From Aliirhizobium wenxiniae (lineage in GTDB: Bacteria > Pseudomonadota > Alphaproteobacteria > Rhizobiales > Rhizobiaceae), in NCBI RefSeq assembly GCF_019511445.1, contig NZ_JAEUAN010000003.1:62001-126000 (forward strand): DNA of 64,000 nucleotides, read 5' to 3'. Made by a program: the position numbers and the translations under genes. Below, piece after piece: positions 1 to 8,957 of the stretch; positions within the stretch are counted from its first letter, which is position 1, and each line of letters begins with the position of its first letter. Under the pieces are notes generated by a model. It ran no database searches, was not told the DNA's origin, and saw nothing but the letters and a program-made list of their open reading frames with translations.

Positions 1-217
1 AGTTTACCGCCCCCTGCCCCGCCGGCATGAAGGCGAAGGTACGCTCCGTATCGGCGCGGAACCGGTCGAGATAAGGCACTGCATATCCGAGCCCGACCAA
101 CCGCTCCTCCGGCAGCCGCGCCCAGAGCGAGGATAGCGCCATTGCAATCGACTGCTCCGCCAGACGGCCGAGTGCGGAATGATAGAACTCACGAAGGTCA
201 ACAATATCGACGGACAA
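1..217 (-). CDS. SAM-dependent methyltransferase, N-terminal part (cut by window edge)
   Basis: Reading the minus strand from a TTG at 217 gives an open frame that runs off the left edge; the first 72 residues begin [20 protein letters not shown] and continue through [20 protein letters not shown]. This resembles the N-terminus of the class I methyltransferase-domain protein that in rhizobia lies divergent from glyoxalase II; the AdoMet-binding part would lie outside the window. The TTG is chosen because no ATG or GTG precedes the conserved start. The identification rests on remembered family resemblance and gene order, not on a visible catalytic motif, so the substrate is unknown. It shares an intergenic region of about 90 bases with gloB. 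Confidence 0.65.
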   Translation of the reverse strand, partial: MSVDIVDLREFYHSALGRLAEQSIAMALSSLWARLPEERLVGLGYAVPYLDRFRADTERTFAFMPAGQGAVN

Positions 218-306
218 AACGCAAATGCTCGTGTTCAGTGGTTGGACTAAAGCGTGCCTCTCTCTACATTGTGGCGGAAGAAGCATTGAGCAATAGGTCT
301 ATCCCG

Positions 307-1077
307 ATGAAGCCTTTGGAAATCGAAGTTTTTTCCTGCAGAAGCGATAATTATGGCGTTCTGGTACATGAGCCGGAAAGCGGATTAACGGTTTCGATCG
401 ATGCGCCGGAAGAGAAGCCCATTGTCGAGGCAGCCACCCGGCGCGGCTGGAAACTCACCCATATCTTCACCACCCACCATCACACCGACCATGTGGAAGC
501 CAATCTTGCGCTGAAGGAACGTTACGGCCTGCAGATCATCGGACCTGCAAATGAAGCTGTCGCAATTCCCGGTCTCGACAAGGGCGTAATCGATGAAGAC
601 GAATTCCAGTTCGGCGAACATCTGGTCCGCGTGATCGAAACACCCGGCCACACAGCGGGCCACATCTGTTTCCATTTTCCCGACGATAAGATCCTGTTTG
701 CCGCCGATACGCTTTTTGCGCTCGGTTGCGGACGCTTGTTCGAACGGCCGGCCGCCGACATGTGGCATTCATTGCAAAAGCTCGCGGTTCTTCCGGATGA
801 AACCGCCATATATTTTGGCCACGAATATACGCTCTCCAACGCTAAGTTCGCGTTGACGATCGACCCCGACAATGAGGCACTTCAGCGCCGCGTGGCCCAG
901 ATCGAGCAACTCCGCGCCGAGGGAAAATTCACAATCCCGACGATGATGGGGCTGGAAAAGGAGACCAATCCCTTCCTGCGCGCCAAGGACCCGAAGATCC
1001 GCCGCAACCTGCTGATGGAAGGCAAGACGAATGAGGAAGTCTTTGCCGAGATCCGCAAGCGCAAGGACAATTTTTAA
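307..1077 (+). CDS. gloB: hydroxyacylglutathione hydrolase (glyoxalase II)
   Basis: Hydrolyses S-D-lactoylglutathione to D-lactate and glutathione, the second step of methylglyoxal detoxification in the cytosol. The 256-aa protein is of normal length. The metallo-beta-lactamase signature THHHTDH lies at about residues 56-62 (His57, His59, Asp61 and His62 as metal ligands), followed by GHTAGH near 118, the FAADTLF aspartate and a C-terminal FGHEYT histidine. The C-terminal HAGH domain ends in [21 protein letters not shown]. The ATG at 307 is preferred over upstream in-frame codons because the conserved sequence starts at [10 protein letters not shown] cupin gene follows after only 4 bases, suggesting co-transcription. 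Confidence 0.95.
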   Translation: MKPLEIEVFSCRSDNYGVLVHEPESGLTVSIDAPEEKPIVEAATRRGWKLTHIFTTHHHTDHVEANLALKERYGLQIIGPANEAVAIPGLDKGVIDEDEFQFGEHLVRVIETPGHTAGHICFHFPDDKILFAADTLFALGCGRLFERPAADMWHSLQKLAVLPDETAIYFGHEYTLSNAKFALTIDPDNEALQRRVAQIEQLRAEGKFTIPTMMGLEKETNPFLRAKDPKIRRNLLMEGKTNEEVFAEIRKRKDNF

Positions 1078-1081
1078 AGCG

Positions 1082-1519
1082 ATGACGTCCAGCACCTCAG
1101 AACAGACCGCGGAAGAAATCATCGCGGTACTCGGTATGCAGCGCCACCCGGAAGGCGGATGGTATGCCGAGACCTTTCGCGACGGCGACGGCACCAACCG
1201 AGGTGCCTCGACGGCGATCTATTACCTGCTACAGGCGGGCGAGCGCTCCCACTGGCACCGCGTCCGCGACGCAGCCGAGGTCTGGCACTTCTATGCCGGC
1301 GATCCGCTGCTGCTGAAGATTTCGGACGGGATGACTGTCGAGGACATCCGCTTGGGCACAAACCTTGCCGCAGGTGAGCGCCCGCAAGGCGTGGTGCCGG
1401 CAAATGCCTGGCAATCAGCCGAACCGCTGGGCGCTTTCACCCTGGTAGGCTGCACCGTCGCACCGGGCTTCGAGTTTTCCAGTTTTGAAATGGCAGAGCC
1501 CGGCTGGGAGCCGGGCTGA
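1082..1519 (+). CDS. DUF985-family cupin protein
   Basis: A 145-aa protein of the DUF985 group of RmlC-like cupins. Typical features are the HPEGGWYAETFR start of the fold (about residues 20-31), the STAIYYLL strand, the SHWHRV histidine segment and the C-terminal VAPGFEFSSFEMA. Family members form a beta-barrel that usually binds a metal; the biochemical role is not established. It starts 4 bases after gloB stops (ATG at 1082) and is probably translated from the same message. A small hydrophobic protein gene converges on it. Function cannot be assigned from sequence. Confidence 0.85.
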   Translation: MTSSTSEQTAEEIIAVLGMQRHPEGGWYAETFRDGDGTNRGASTAIYYLLQAGERSHWHRVRDAAEVWHFYAGDPLLLKISDGMTVEDIRLGTNLAAGERPQGVVPANAWQSAEPLGAFTLVGCTVAPGFEFSSFEMAEPGWEPG

Positions 1520-1527
1520 TCGCGAAA

Positions 1528-1653
1528 TTAGTCGCGCGGCGGCTTGCCTTTTTCGCGATCGAGTTCGCGAACTGCGAGATAGTAATATAGGCAACCGCCT
1601 GCAGCGATCGATAAAGGCAGTATGACGAATGCAAATATCTGCAGGTCGTTCAT
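1528..1653 (-). CDS. small membrane protein (41 aa)
   Basis: A 41-residue protein, MNDLQIFAFVILPLSIAAGG and onward, with one transmembrane helix (about residues 5-25) and a charged tail RELDREKGKPPRD. The start at 1653 follows a strong Shine-Dalgarno sequence (AGGAGG, about 6 bases upstream); the frame extends further up but without such support. It overlaps the 3' end of the preceding 75-aa membrane protein gene by 4 bases, so the two are likely translated together. No function is known. The good ribosome binding site and coupling argue that it is real. Confidence 0.6.
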   Translation of the reverse strand: MNDLQIFAFVILPLSIAAGGCLYYYLAVRELDREKGKPPRD

Positions 1654-1877
1654 TGTAGCCTCCTGAGAGTGCGTCTTCCCAACAAATGTAATATCCCTGC
1701 CGCGAAAAGCCAACAGATAACGGCGATCATGAAAGGTAACACTTTCACTCGGGTCGCAGCTGATGTGTAAAGCGCTGCCGCGATCGGCGCGAAAACGCCG
1801 ACCGTCAGACAGGATGTCGATGCCCGGTCAAATGCGTTGGCGATATATTTTGCACGCTCGTTGTGAACAATCGACAT
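1650..1877 (-). CDS. small two-helix membrane protein (75 aa)
   Basis: A 75-residue protein starting MSIVHNERAKYIANAFDRAS with two hydrophobic segments (about residues 23-41 and 47-66) and a basic C-terminus GRRTLRRLQ. Similar short membrane proteins with an SIVHNER-type start occur in rhizobia, from memory, but have no known function. The gene lies between the EamA transporter and the 41-aa membrane protein on the same strand and overlaps the latter by 4 bases. The two may form a small membrane complex, which is inference only. Confidence 0.65.
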   Translation of the reverse strand: MSIVHNERAKYIANAFDRASTSCLTVGVFAPIAAALYTSAATRVKVLPFMIAVICWLFAAGILHLLGRRTLRRLQ

Positions 1878-1958
1878 GATTGAAAAGCCCGCGGGAAAAC
1901 ATGTTCGAGACTAGCAATTCGACACCCTAAAATACAACCATAGATTACATTGAAATTG

Positions 1959-2843
1959 TCATTCCGCAGCAACCACTTTCGATTTCCGCCCGATCATCTC
2001 CTTCGCTGCCAGCACCGCTCCACCGGTGATCAGCACACAGGCGATCAGGATCCGCCAGCTCGGTTCGGCAAAGCCGCTGAAAAGCAAGATAAGCGTCGAC
2101 AAAAGCGGCGCCGCATAGCTTGCAGCACCGATCACCTGGATATCGCCGTTCTTGACGCCGTAATCCCAGGCGTAGAAGGCAGCTCCCACCGGCAGAAGGC
2201 CGAGGCCTATGACGGCAGCCCATTCACCACCGCTTGCCGGCCAGACCGTCGTCTCAAGCGCCAGATGGCAGACGAGCGAAAGAAGCGAGGTCGCGAGGCA
2301 GAAGCCGGTCACCACGTCGGTCGAGACCCGGTCGAAACTGCGCATCAAAAGCGAATATCCGGACCATGTAAAGGCGCAGAGCAGGGCCGCGCCATATCCC
2401 AGCAGATAGGACTGATCGAAGGACACGCCATTGCGCGAAACGATCGCCACCGTGCCGCAGAGGCCCGCCAAGGCACCCACGACATGATACCAGCGCAACC
2501 TCTCGCCCGGCAAAAGCGCCGAACCGACAACAATCAGCAACGGCCAGAGATAGGCGATCAGTCCGGCCTCGACGGCCGGTGCGTTACGCAGCGCTGTGAA
2601 ATACAGGAAATGATAGCCGAACAGGCCGGCAATGCCGATGATCCATACCTTGGCCGGCTGCCTGAGCAGCTTGATACGCTCCGGCTTGATGGCGAGAAGC
2701 GCCAGCCCCGGCAGGCTGCCGATCGCGAATGTCATCGCATTCATCTGGAATGGCGGCACGCTTCCGGAAGCGGCCGTCATCAACGCCAGCAGCGACCACA
2801 TCAGGATCGCCGTAAAGCCGATCAAAGTACCTTTGATTTTCAA
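1959..2843 (-). CDS. EamA/DMT-family exporter (YddG-like)
   Basis: A 294-aa inner-membrane protein with about ten hydrophobic segments and two EamA repeats, beginning MKIKGTLIGFTAILMWSLLA. It belongs to the drug/metabolite transporter superfamily. Its overall pattern (GTLIGFTAILMWS, later WSGYSLLMR and AAPLLSTLILLF) is closest to the YddG-like aromatic amino-acid exporters, but substrate cannot be read from sequence. Translation most likely starts at a TTG (2843) preceded by an AGAGGGG ribosome binding site. It is the first of a minus-strand run that includes the two small membrane proteins after an 81-base gap. Confidence 0.85.
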   Translation of the reverse strand: MKIKGTLIGFTAILMWSLLALMTAASGSVPPFQMNAMTFAIGSLPGLALLAIKPERIKLLRQPAKVWIIGIAGLFGYHFLYFTALRNAPAVEAGLIAYLWPLLIVVGSALLPGERLRWYHVVGALAGLCGTVAIVSRNGVSFDQSYLLGYGAALLCAFTWSGYSLLMRSFDRVSTDVVTGFCLATSLLSLVCHLALETTVWPASGGEWAAVIGLGLLPVGAAFYAWDYGVKNGDIQVIGAASYAAPLLSTLILLFSGFAEPSWRILIACVLITGGAVLAAKEMIGRKSKVVAAE

Positions 2844-2899
2844 GAGAGACCCCTCTTATGTATTTTTGGGCCTACTCTTCCCGCGCAGAACCTCGCGCG

Positions 2900-3670
2900 T
2901 CAACCGCCGTATCGGGCAGCCGTAATATAGAGCGGACCCATTCTCGTCGGGATACGCGCATAAATCGGGGCATAGACACTGGAACCGTCGGCCTTGGCAA
3001 ACCAAACTTCCATCGGCGTCTTCTTCAGATATTCGATATCATCGCGCCCCTTGCGATAACCGGATTTCGGCTCGTAACGAACGGTACAGACGATAACCTC
3101 TCCCTTGAAGCCCTTCGTCTCGTAGGGCTTGGTCCCTTCGCGCTTGAGCAAAAGGTCCATCCGCGATTCCCCGTCATAGACCGGAACCCGGCTCGGGCAG
3201 ACAGTCGCACCCTCCGGGAAGATCAGCCCGCTCAAGGGATCCAGCACCGAGCGCAGATCCTGCGGCGTGACCGGAACCCAGTTTTCCGCCTTGCGGCGCG
3301 GTGGCGGCGTAATCGTCGTGTCCGTCACATTGCCGTTGGTATAGACGACATCATAGATCCGTGTCCGCTTGCCGAGCTTGTAGACCAGATTGTAACGGTC
3401 GGCCTGCAGGCGATCGCCCTCGATGCGTCCCGCTACGTTCGTCTCGGCCGACACTTTCTTGATCACGTTGACGATACCGCCTGACTTGAAGATGCCGTTG
3501 ATCTTGTAGCCGTTCCCGTCGAACTCGCTTGAAAAGCTCGCCGTACCGATCGGCAGGATGCCAAGAGTGATATCGTAATCGGTGACATGTTTATCGGCAG
3601 ACCACACCGGCGAGGTGCCTGCGGCAAGGAGGAAAGCGGCTCCCGCAAGCGGGCGGATGAATGAAAACAT
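2900..3670 (-). CDS. DUF3108-domain periplasmic protein
   Basis: A 256-aa exported protein. Residues 1-25 (MFSFIRPLAGAAFLLAAGTS, ending VWSA) form a Sec signal peptide. The mature part matches the DUF3108 family: DYDITLGILPIGTASFSSEF, a repeated-strand beta domain, and the closing VWFAKADGSSVYAPIYARIP. Such proteins are predicted lipocalin-like periplasmic proteins of unknown function. The gene lies just upstream of rpmB in the opposite direction, so the two diverge from the 242-base gap at 3671-3912. No enzyme residues are recognisable. Confidence 0.8.
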   Translation of the reverse strand: MFSFIRPLAGAAFLLAAGTSPVWSADKHVTDYDITLGILPIGTASFSSEFDGNGYKINGIFKSGGIVNVIKKVSAETNVAGRIEGDRLQADRYNLVYKLGKRTRIYDVVYTNGNVTDTTITPPPRRKAENWVPVTPQDLRSVLDPLSGLIFPEGATVCPSRVPVYDGESRMDLLLKREGTKPYETKGFKGEVIVCTVRYEPKSGYRKGRDDIEYLKKTPMEVWFAKADGSSVYAPIYARIPTRMGPLYITAARYGG

Positions 3671-3791
3671 GGTTTGCCTGCGACCGTTTGAGAATTCCAG
3701 GAATCCGATATAAGAGGCGCATCATGGCAAGAAAATAGCCATGGCTGCAGTTAGTCGCGGTGCAAAGACGTATGAAAGCCGAGGTTTTGGC

Positions 3792-3820
3792 TTGACGCGC
3801 CGAGCCTCACTGACTATAGA
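3792..3820 (+). promoter_or_regulatory. sigma-70-type promoter of rpmB
   Basis: TTGACG at 3792-3797 and TATAGA at 3815-3820 are separated by exactly 17 bases, a near-consensus housekeeping promoter about 93 bases upstream of the rpmB start codon. No other gene on the plus strand could use it. Confidence 0.75.
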
Positions 3821-3912
3821 ACCGCAACTTTCCAATCAGGACCAGTTGGATCGGCGTGCCGGACATTGTCCGGATGAGCCTCCGATTGCAGAAGAAAACA
3901 AAGGTGAATGCC

Positions 3913-4203
3913 ATGTCTCGTGTATGCGAACTGACCGGCAAGGGCGTAATGACCGGCAACAACGTCAGCCATGCCAACAACAAGACCCGTCGTCGGTTCC
4001 TGCCGAACCTGTGCCAGGTCACTCTGATCTCTGACGCTCTCGGCCAGCGCTTCCGCCTGCGCGTTTCCGCGCACGCTCTGCGTTCGGTTGAACACCGCGG
4101 CGGCCTCGATGCCTTCCTCTTGAAGTCCGACGAGACTGAACTGTCGATGCGCGCTCGTCTGCTGCGTCGCCAGATCGCCAAGAAGACTGCAGAAGCCGCT
4201 TAA
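3913..4203 (+). CDS. rpmB: 50S ribosomal protein L28
   Basis: A 96-aa basic protein of the large ribosomal subunit, starting [20 protein letters not shown] and continuing through the [12 protein letters not shown] motif typical of L28. The alphaproteobacterial form is longer than the E. coli 78-aa form, as here, and ends in an alanine-lysine-rich tail. The ATG at 3913 gives the conserved N-terminus and follows AAAGGTG. It is monocistronic: a good promoter lies upstream at 3792-3820 and a hairpin terminator follows at 4235-4270. Confidence 0.97.
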   Translation: MSRVCELTGKGVMTGNNVSHANNKTRRRFLPNLCQVTLISDALGQRFRLRVSAHALRSVEHRGGLDAFLLKSDETELSMRARLLRRQIAKKTAEAA

Positions 4204-4234
4204 TAGCGCCTTCAACACTTCACCGGCTTTGGAG

Positions 4235-4270
4235 AAGGCTTGACCGGATAATACCGGGCAAGCCTTTTCT
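4235..4270 (+). terminator. rho-independent terminator after rpmB
   Basis: The arms AAGGCTTG (4235-4242) and CAAGCCTT (4259-4266) pair perfectly, with an inner CCGG/CCGG pair around a short AT loop, followed by TTCT. It sits 31 bases after the rpmB stop. Confidence 0.75.
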
Positions 4271-4312
4271 CTTGGCCTATCCGCAACTGGTGGCATACCC
4301 CAGGATAAAAAA

Positions 4313-4954
4313 ATGCAAGTAGCACGCTATACCCTTATCTATTCGCTGGCGATGGCAGCCATCGTCGTCGCCTCCAACATCCTCGTCCAGTTCCACCTGA
4401 CCGGAACTTTGTGGGGCATCGCTCTCGGCGATATCCTCACCTGGGGCGCATTCACCTATCCGGTCGCCTTCCTCGTGACCGACCTTGCAAACCGCCAGTT
4501 CGGCCCGGCCATTGCCCGTCGCATCGTCTTCGTCGGCTTTGTCGTCGGCGTGGCGCTGTCCTTCTGGCTGTCGGAACCGCGCATTGCGATCGCCTCCGGC
4601 ACCGCCTTCCTGATCGGCCAGCTTCTCGATATCTCGGTCTTCAACGAACTGCGCCGCAAGGCATGGTGGAAGGCTCCGCTTGCCGCATCGATGATCGGCA
4701 CTGTGATCGACACGGTTCTGTTCTTCTCGCTGGCCTTCGCACCCGTCTTCGGCTTCCTTGGCCCGAACTTCGACTTCGCCACGGCATCCGCCCCGATCCT
4801 CGGCGTCATGTCCACGGAAGCTCCGCGCTGGATCTCCTGGGCGCTCGGTGACCTCGTGGTAAAGGTCGTGGTCGGCGTCGTCCTGCTCCTGCCCTATGGC
4901 GCACTGATGAATGTGCTGAAGCCGATGCCGCCAGCGGCGGCGAAGACGGCCTGA
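4313..4954 (+). CDS. yhhQ: queuosine precursor transporter (VUT family, YhhQ-like)
   Basis: A 213-aa inner-membrane protein with six or so hydrophobic helices. The VUT/YhhQ family imports queuosine precursors such as preQ0/preQ1 for tRNA modification. Recognisable segments are SNILVQFHL near the start, WGAFTYPVAFLVTDLANRQF (about 43-63), IAIASGTAFLIGQLLDISVF and the closing WISWALGDLVVKVVVGVVLL. The start at 4313 follows an AGGA ribosome binding site. The gene stands alone between the rpmB terminator and its own terminator at 4961-4985. I saw no preQ1 riboswitch in the 108 bases upstream. Confidence 0.88.
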   Translation: MQVARYTLIYSLAMAAIVVASNILVQFHLTGTLWGIALGDILTWGAFTYPVAFLVTDLANRQFGPAIARRIVFVGFVVGVALSFWLSEPRIAIASGTAFLIGQLLDISVFNELRRKAWWKAPLAASMIGTVIDTVLFFSLAFAPVFGFLGPNFDFATASAPILGVMSTEAPRWISWALGDLVVKVVVGVVLLLPYGALMNVLKPMPPAAAKTA

Positions 4955-4960
4955 AACATC

Positions 4961-4985
4961 AAAGGGAGCCTCTGCTCCCTTTTTT
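4961..4985 (+). terminator. rho-independent terminator after yhhQ
   Basis: AAAGGGAGC (4961-4969) pairs with GCTCCCTTT (4974-4982) around a CTCT loop and runs into a T stretch. It starts 6 bases after the yhhQ stop and also separates it from the converging esterase-like gene. Confidence 0.88.
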
Positions 4986-5973
4986 ATTGATTGAGCCTGA
5001 ATTCCAGCATCAGGTTGCGCTGGAGAAAAAGTCCGTTGTCATCCGAGACGATGACGAGATGCGTGCTGCCATCCGGCCCCGCCACCACATCGATGCCTTC
5101 CATATTGTCGATCGCATGATCCGCCCCGACATCGATCAGCACTTCGCCATCGACCACCGCACCCGGGCGGATATCCGCGCCCTTGATCCGCCTTATCTTC
5201 ATGCCCATCCCGCCAATGAAGCTGAAGCGGCGCTCCAGAAGCAGAAGATCGCCGTTTGGCAGGAAGGCACCGTCGGTCGCATCATAGGGGTCGTGGCGCA
5301 CGACAGTGAACTGCCCCTTCAGCGGCCCGTCGATGATCGCCGCAAGCAGATTGCCCGCCGTATCCCGGCTGCTCTCAGCAATAGCCACAAGCCCGCCGGC
5401 AAGCGGGCTGGAGGCCGGAGACGCAACCAGCGTTTCGATCCCGGCATTGCGCCGAAGCTCGTGCCGCGGAATGAGGAAATCGACACTGCGCGAAGGCTTC
5501 GAGGTTTCGAAACCGGGATCGGGATAGGCATCAACCCGATGCTGCTGTTCGAAGCTGACGAATGCCTCGCCATCCCGCAGTGCAAGCCCTTCAGCATCCG
5601 AGGCGGATTTGGAACCTGCTTGCCCGTTGCGCATCAGGATGGGGCTCACAGCGACTTCGGAAAGCCCGGCGAGCCTTCCCGACGCGTCCCGCATTATCTG
5701 CCCGGTCAGCCATTCGCCCGTATCGAGAACGGAAATGAAACGCCTGCCGTCCGGCCGAAAACGAATGCTGGAAAGCGACTGGAAGCGGCCATCATCGGAG
5801 CTGAACTCGATACCGCCAAGAAACTCCAGCGGTCCGAACGTCGTCTGATTGGAGTTCGGCTTGAATTGCGAGATCGGCTTGGCCGTCACCCGCGCAGCAT
5901 CCTGCGCAAATGATATGGCCGGCATCATCGCAAGGACGACACCGGCCAGAAGAAACTGTGAGAGCTTCGACAA
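4984..5973 (-). CDS. phytase-like esterase-domain secreted protein
   Basis: A 329-aa exported protein, beginning with a signal peptide (MSKLSQFLLAGVVLAMMPAI, cleavage after SFAQ). The body matches the family named 'esterase-like activity of phytase', a beta-propeller fold: GGIEFSSDDGRFQSLSSIRF (about 53-72), SDAEGLALRDGEAFVSFEQ, DATDGAFLPNGDLLLLERRF and a final DNMEGIDVVAGPDG. The start is probably a TTG at 5973, only 3 bases past the cobT stop, so it is likely translated by coupling as the last gene of the cobS-cobT message. The substrate is not known; a link to cobalamin is only positional. Confidence 0.78.
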   Translation of the reverse strand: MSKLSQFLLAGVVLAMMPAISFAQDAARVTAKPISQFKPNSNQTTFGPLEFLGGIEFSSDDGRFQSLSSIRFRPDGRRFISVLDTGEWLTGQIMRDASGRLAGLSEVAVSPILMRNGQAGSKSASDAEGLALRDGEAFVSFEQQHRVDAYPDPGFETSKPSRSVDFLIPRHELRRNAGIETLVASPASSPLAGGLVAIAESSRDTAGNLLAAIIDGPLKGQFTVVRHDPYDATDGAFLPNGDLLLLERRFSFIGGMGMKIRRIKGADIRPGAVVDGEVLIDVGADHAIDNMEGIDVVAGPDGSTHLVIVSDDNGLFLQRNLMLEFRLNQ

Positions 5974-5976
5974 AGG

Positions 5977-7884
5977 TCAGCCGGCCCGGCGCATGCGGCC
6001 GCCGCGCGCGGCACCACCCGCCGCCTTGTCGGCAAACAGTTCGGCAAGCTGCTCGGTCATCGCACCGGCAAGCTCATCGGCATCGACGATCGTCACGGCA
6101 TTACGGTAGTAGCGCGTCACGTCATGGCCGATACCGATTGCCAGCAGTTCCACCGGCGACTTGGTCTCGACCTGCTCGATAACGGCGCGCAGGTGCCGCT
6201 CCAGATAATTGCCCGGATTGACCGACAACGTGGAATCATCGACCGGCGCACCGTCGGAGATCATCATCAGGATCTTGCGCTGTTCCGGCCGGTTGATCAG
6301 CCGGTTATGCGCCCACATTAGCGCTTCGCCGTCGATGTTTTCCTTCAGCAGGCCTTCGCGCATCATCAGGCCGAGATTGCGGCGCGAACGACGCCACGGC
6401 GCATCGGCCGACTTGTAGATGATGTGGCGCAGGTCGTTGAGACGGCCGGGTGATGCCGGCTTGCCGCTGGCAAGCCAGTTCTCACGGCTCTGGCCGCCCT
6501 TCCACGCCTTGGTGGTGAAGCCGAGAATCTCGACCTTGACGCCGCAGCGCTCCAGCGTACGCGCCAGAATGTCGGCGCAGGACGCCGCAACCGTGATCGG
6601 ACGGCCACGCATCGAACCGGAATTGTCGATCACAAGAGTGACAACCGTATCGCGGAACTGCGTGTCGCGCTCCTTCTTGAAAGAAAGCGGCTGCATCGGG
6701 TCGATGATCAGACGCACCAGACGGGCCGGATCGAGATAACCCTCTTCCAGGTCGAAATCCCAGGAACGGTTCTGCTGCGCCATCAGGCGGCGCTGCAGGC
6801 GGTTCGCCAACCGGCCGACGGCACCCTGCAGGTGAGCAAGCTGCTTGTCGAGGAAAGCGCGCAGGCGATCAAGCTCAGCCTCGTCGCAAAGCTCTTCCGC
6901 CGTAATCTCCTCGTCGAATTCCTGCGTGAAGATGTGGTAATCCACCTTCTCGTTGAAATCGTCGAACGGGCTGTTGGGACGGCGGGTTTCGCCGGGCGTC
7001 TCGGAATGGTCGTCGGCCTCGTCGGACATTTCGTCGTCCGACATTTCCGCGCCGTCCATCTCGCCTTCGTCCATCTCCTCGTCAGCCGCTTCGCTCTGCT
7101 CGGCGGGCGCTGCATCGGATCCAGCTTCTTCCTCAACCTCTTCGTTTTCGGTCTCGCCGCTGCTCGGCTGATCCTCTTCCGACTGGTTCTCGATCTCTTC
7201 CGGCTCGTTTTCGTCGCCGTCGAGATCCTCGGCCATCTGCATGGACGAAAGCATGTGGCGGACGAGCTTGGCAAAAGCCTGCTGGTCCTCGATCACGTTT
7301 TTCAAGTTATCGAGATCGGCAGAAGCATTCTGCTCGATGAACGGGCGCCAGAGATCGAGCACCTTGCCAGCGCTTTCCGGCGGCTTCTGGCCGGTCAGCT
7401 TTTCGCGCACCAGCATGGCGACCGCCTCGCCGATCGGCGCTTCTTCCTGACGCTCGATGCCGGAGAAATTCGCCTTGGCGTATTTCTCTTCCTGCATCGA
7501 ATTGAGGTTGGCGGCGACACCCGCCATGCGCAACGCGCCAATCGATTCGACGCGCGCCTGCTCGACGGCATCGAAAATCGCACGTGCATCCGATCCTTGC
7601 GGCGAAAGCGTCGCGTGGACGTTTGTGTCATGGCAGGCGATGCGCAGGGCCATGGAATCGCCAAGGCCGCGCGTCACCGCAAGCTCATGCGCTGTCGGTC
7701 GTTTGGAAATTTCCGGCAAACGAATGCGCTCGCCGGCCAGTCCCGGACGCTCATTGGCGAAGGAAACCTCCACCTCGTGATTGCCGGCGATCGACCGCAC
7801 GCAGCCGGTTATCGCCCGCCGCATCGGTTCGGTATCGACCGGACCGGCGGGCTTGCCTTTGGAATTGTCTCCGCGACCTGCCAT
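5977..7884 (-). CDS. cobT: cobaltochelatase subunit CobT
   Basis: CobT is the von Willebrand-type subunit of the aerobic ATP-dependent cobaltochelatase CobNST, which inserts cobalt into hydrogenobyrinic acid a,c-diamide in cobalamin synthesis. The 635-aa protein has the family's three parts: an N-terminal domain, a very acidic linker (about residues 220-290, rich in Glu/Asp), and a C-terminal VWA domain with the MIDAS motif DNSGSM at about 418. [12 protein letters not shown] and [10 protein letters not shown] complete the VWA fold. It lies downstream of cobS by 19 bases. CobN is not in the window, as is usual in rhizobia. Confidence 0.96.
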   Translation of the reverse strand: MAGRGDNSKGKPAGPVDTEPMRRAITGCVRSIAGNHEVEVSFANERPGLAGERIRLPEISKRPTAHELAVTRGLGDSMALRIACHDTNVHATLSPQGSDARAIFDAVEQARVESIGALRMAGVAANLNSMQEEKYAKANFSGIERQEEAPIGEAVAMLVREKLTGQKPPESAGKVLDLWRPFIEQNASADLDNLKNVIEDQQAFAKLVRHMLSSMQMAEDLDGDENEPEEIENQSEEDQPSSGETENEEVEEEAGSDAAPAEQSEAADEEMDEGEMDGAEMSDDEMSDEADDHSETPGETRRPNSPFDDFNEKVDYHIFTQEFDEEITAEELCDEAELDRLRAFLDKQLAHLQGAVGRLANRLQRRLMAQQNRSWDFDLEEGYLDPARLVRLIIDPMQPLSFKKERDTQFRDTVVTLVIDNSGSMRGRPITVAASCADILARTLERCGVKVEILGFTTKAWKGGQSRENWLASGKPASPGRLNDLRHIIYKSADAPWRRSRRNLGLMMREGLLKENIDGEALMWAHNRLINRPEQRKILMMISDGAPVDDSTLSVNPGNYLERHLRAVIEQVETKSPVELLAIGIGHDVTRYYRNAVTIVDADELAGAMTEQLAELFADKAAGGAARGGRMRRAG

Positions 7885-7903
7885 AGGCTTCGCTTCCTCT
7901 GCC

Positions 7904-8896
7904 TTATGCTCCCAGAACGATGTTGGCGGCGCTTTCCTTCAGCTCGACGCCGAAGGCGCGCTGGTACTGTTCGGCCACGAGGGTCCGCTCCAGTTCATCG
8001 CACTTGTTGAGGAAGGTAATGCGGAAGGCGAAGGCCACGTCACCGAAGATTTCGGCGTTTTCAGCCCAGGTAATGACGGTACGCGGGCTCATCACGGTCG
8101 ACAGGTCGCCGTTGATGAAGGCCGAACGGGTAAGATCGGCAACGCGAACCATCTTGGAAACCGTCTCGCGGCCTTCCTTGGTAGCGCCGAACGACTTTAC
8201 CTTGGCGGCAACGATATCGACTTCCTTTTCGTGCGGCAGATAGTTCAACGTCGTCACGATAGACCAGCGGTCCATCTGCGCCTGGTTGATCTGCTGCGTG
8301 CCGTGATAAAGGCCGGTCGTATCACCCAAGCCCACGGTGTTGGCCGTCGCAAAAATACGGAAAGCGGGGTGAGGACGGATGACGCGGCTCTGGTCGAGCA
8401 GGGTCAGGCGACCCGACGATTCCAGCACGCGCTGGATGACGAACATAACGTCCGGACGACCGGCATCATATTCGTCGAAGACAAGCGCGACATTGTGCTG
8501 GTAGGCCCAAGGCAGAATACCGTCCTTGAATTCGGTGATCTGCTTGCCGTCTTTGAGGACGATCGCGTCCTTGCCGACGAGATCGATACGGCTGACATGG
8601 CTGTCGAGGTTGACGCGCACGCAGGGCCAGTTGAGGCGGGCGGCGACCTGCTCGATATGGGTGGATTTACCGGTGCCGTGAAAGCCGGAGACCATCACGC
8701 GTCGGTTATGGGCAAAGCCTGCAAGAATGGCGAGCGTCGTATCGCGATCGAAGAGGTAGTCCGGGTCGAGGTCCGGCACATAGGGGTCGCCATTGCTGTA
8801 GGCGGGCACCATCAGATCGGTATCGATGCCGAAAACTTCCCGAACCGAAACCGTCGTGTCGGGGAGGTTGGTAATATCCAGGTCAATCTTGCTCAT
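7904..8896 (-). CDS. cobS: cobaltochelatase AAA+ subunit CobS
   Basis: The AAA+ (MoxR-like) ATPase partner of CobT; the two form a ring complex that drives cobalt insertion by CobN. The 330-aa protein begins [20 protein letters not shown]. The Walker A motif GFHGTGKST lies at about residues 65-74, Walker [11 protein letters not shown] near 145, and a sensor-like [10 protein letters not shown] near 190. Two adjacent ATG codons exist (8899 and 8896); the second has the better spacing (5 bases) from GGAG. It is followed by cobT after a few bases and preceded by a DnaJ-domain gene, the usual rhizobial order. Confidence 0.96.
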   Translation of the reverse strand: MSKIDLDITNLPDTTVSVREVFGIDTDLMVPAYSNGDPYVPDLDPDYLFDRDTTLAILAGFAHNRRVMVSGFHGTGKSTHIEQVAARLNWPCVRVNLDSHVSRIDLVGKDAIVLKDGKQITEFKDGILPWAYQHNVALVFDEYDAGRPDVMFVIQRVLESSGRLTLLDQSRVIRPHPAFRIFATANTVGLGDTTGLYHGTQQINQAQMDRWSIVTTLNYLPHEKEVDIVAAKVKSFGATKEGRETVSKMVRVADLTRSAFINGDLSTVMSPRTVITWAENAEIFGDVAFAFRITFLNKCDELERTLVAEQYQRAFGVELKESAANIVLGA

Positions 8897-8957
8897 CATA
8901 ACTCCAGGGCACGGGCGACCGCCCGGCCATCAATCACGCTGCCTTGATTTTTGAGGC

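Noticed and set aside
4204..4312. preQ1 riboswitch upstream of yhhQ
   Set aside because: The region is taken up by the rpmB terminator and a short leader; no preQ1 aptamer features seen.
6832..8010. 392-codon open frame opposite cobT/cobS
   Set aside because: Spans two clear minus-strand genes; its Leu/Val-rich look comes from reading acidic codons backwards.
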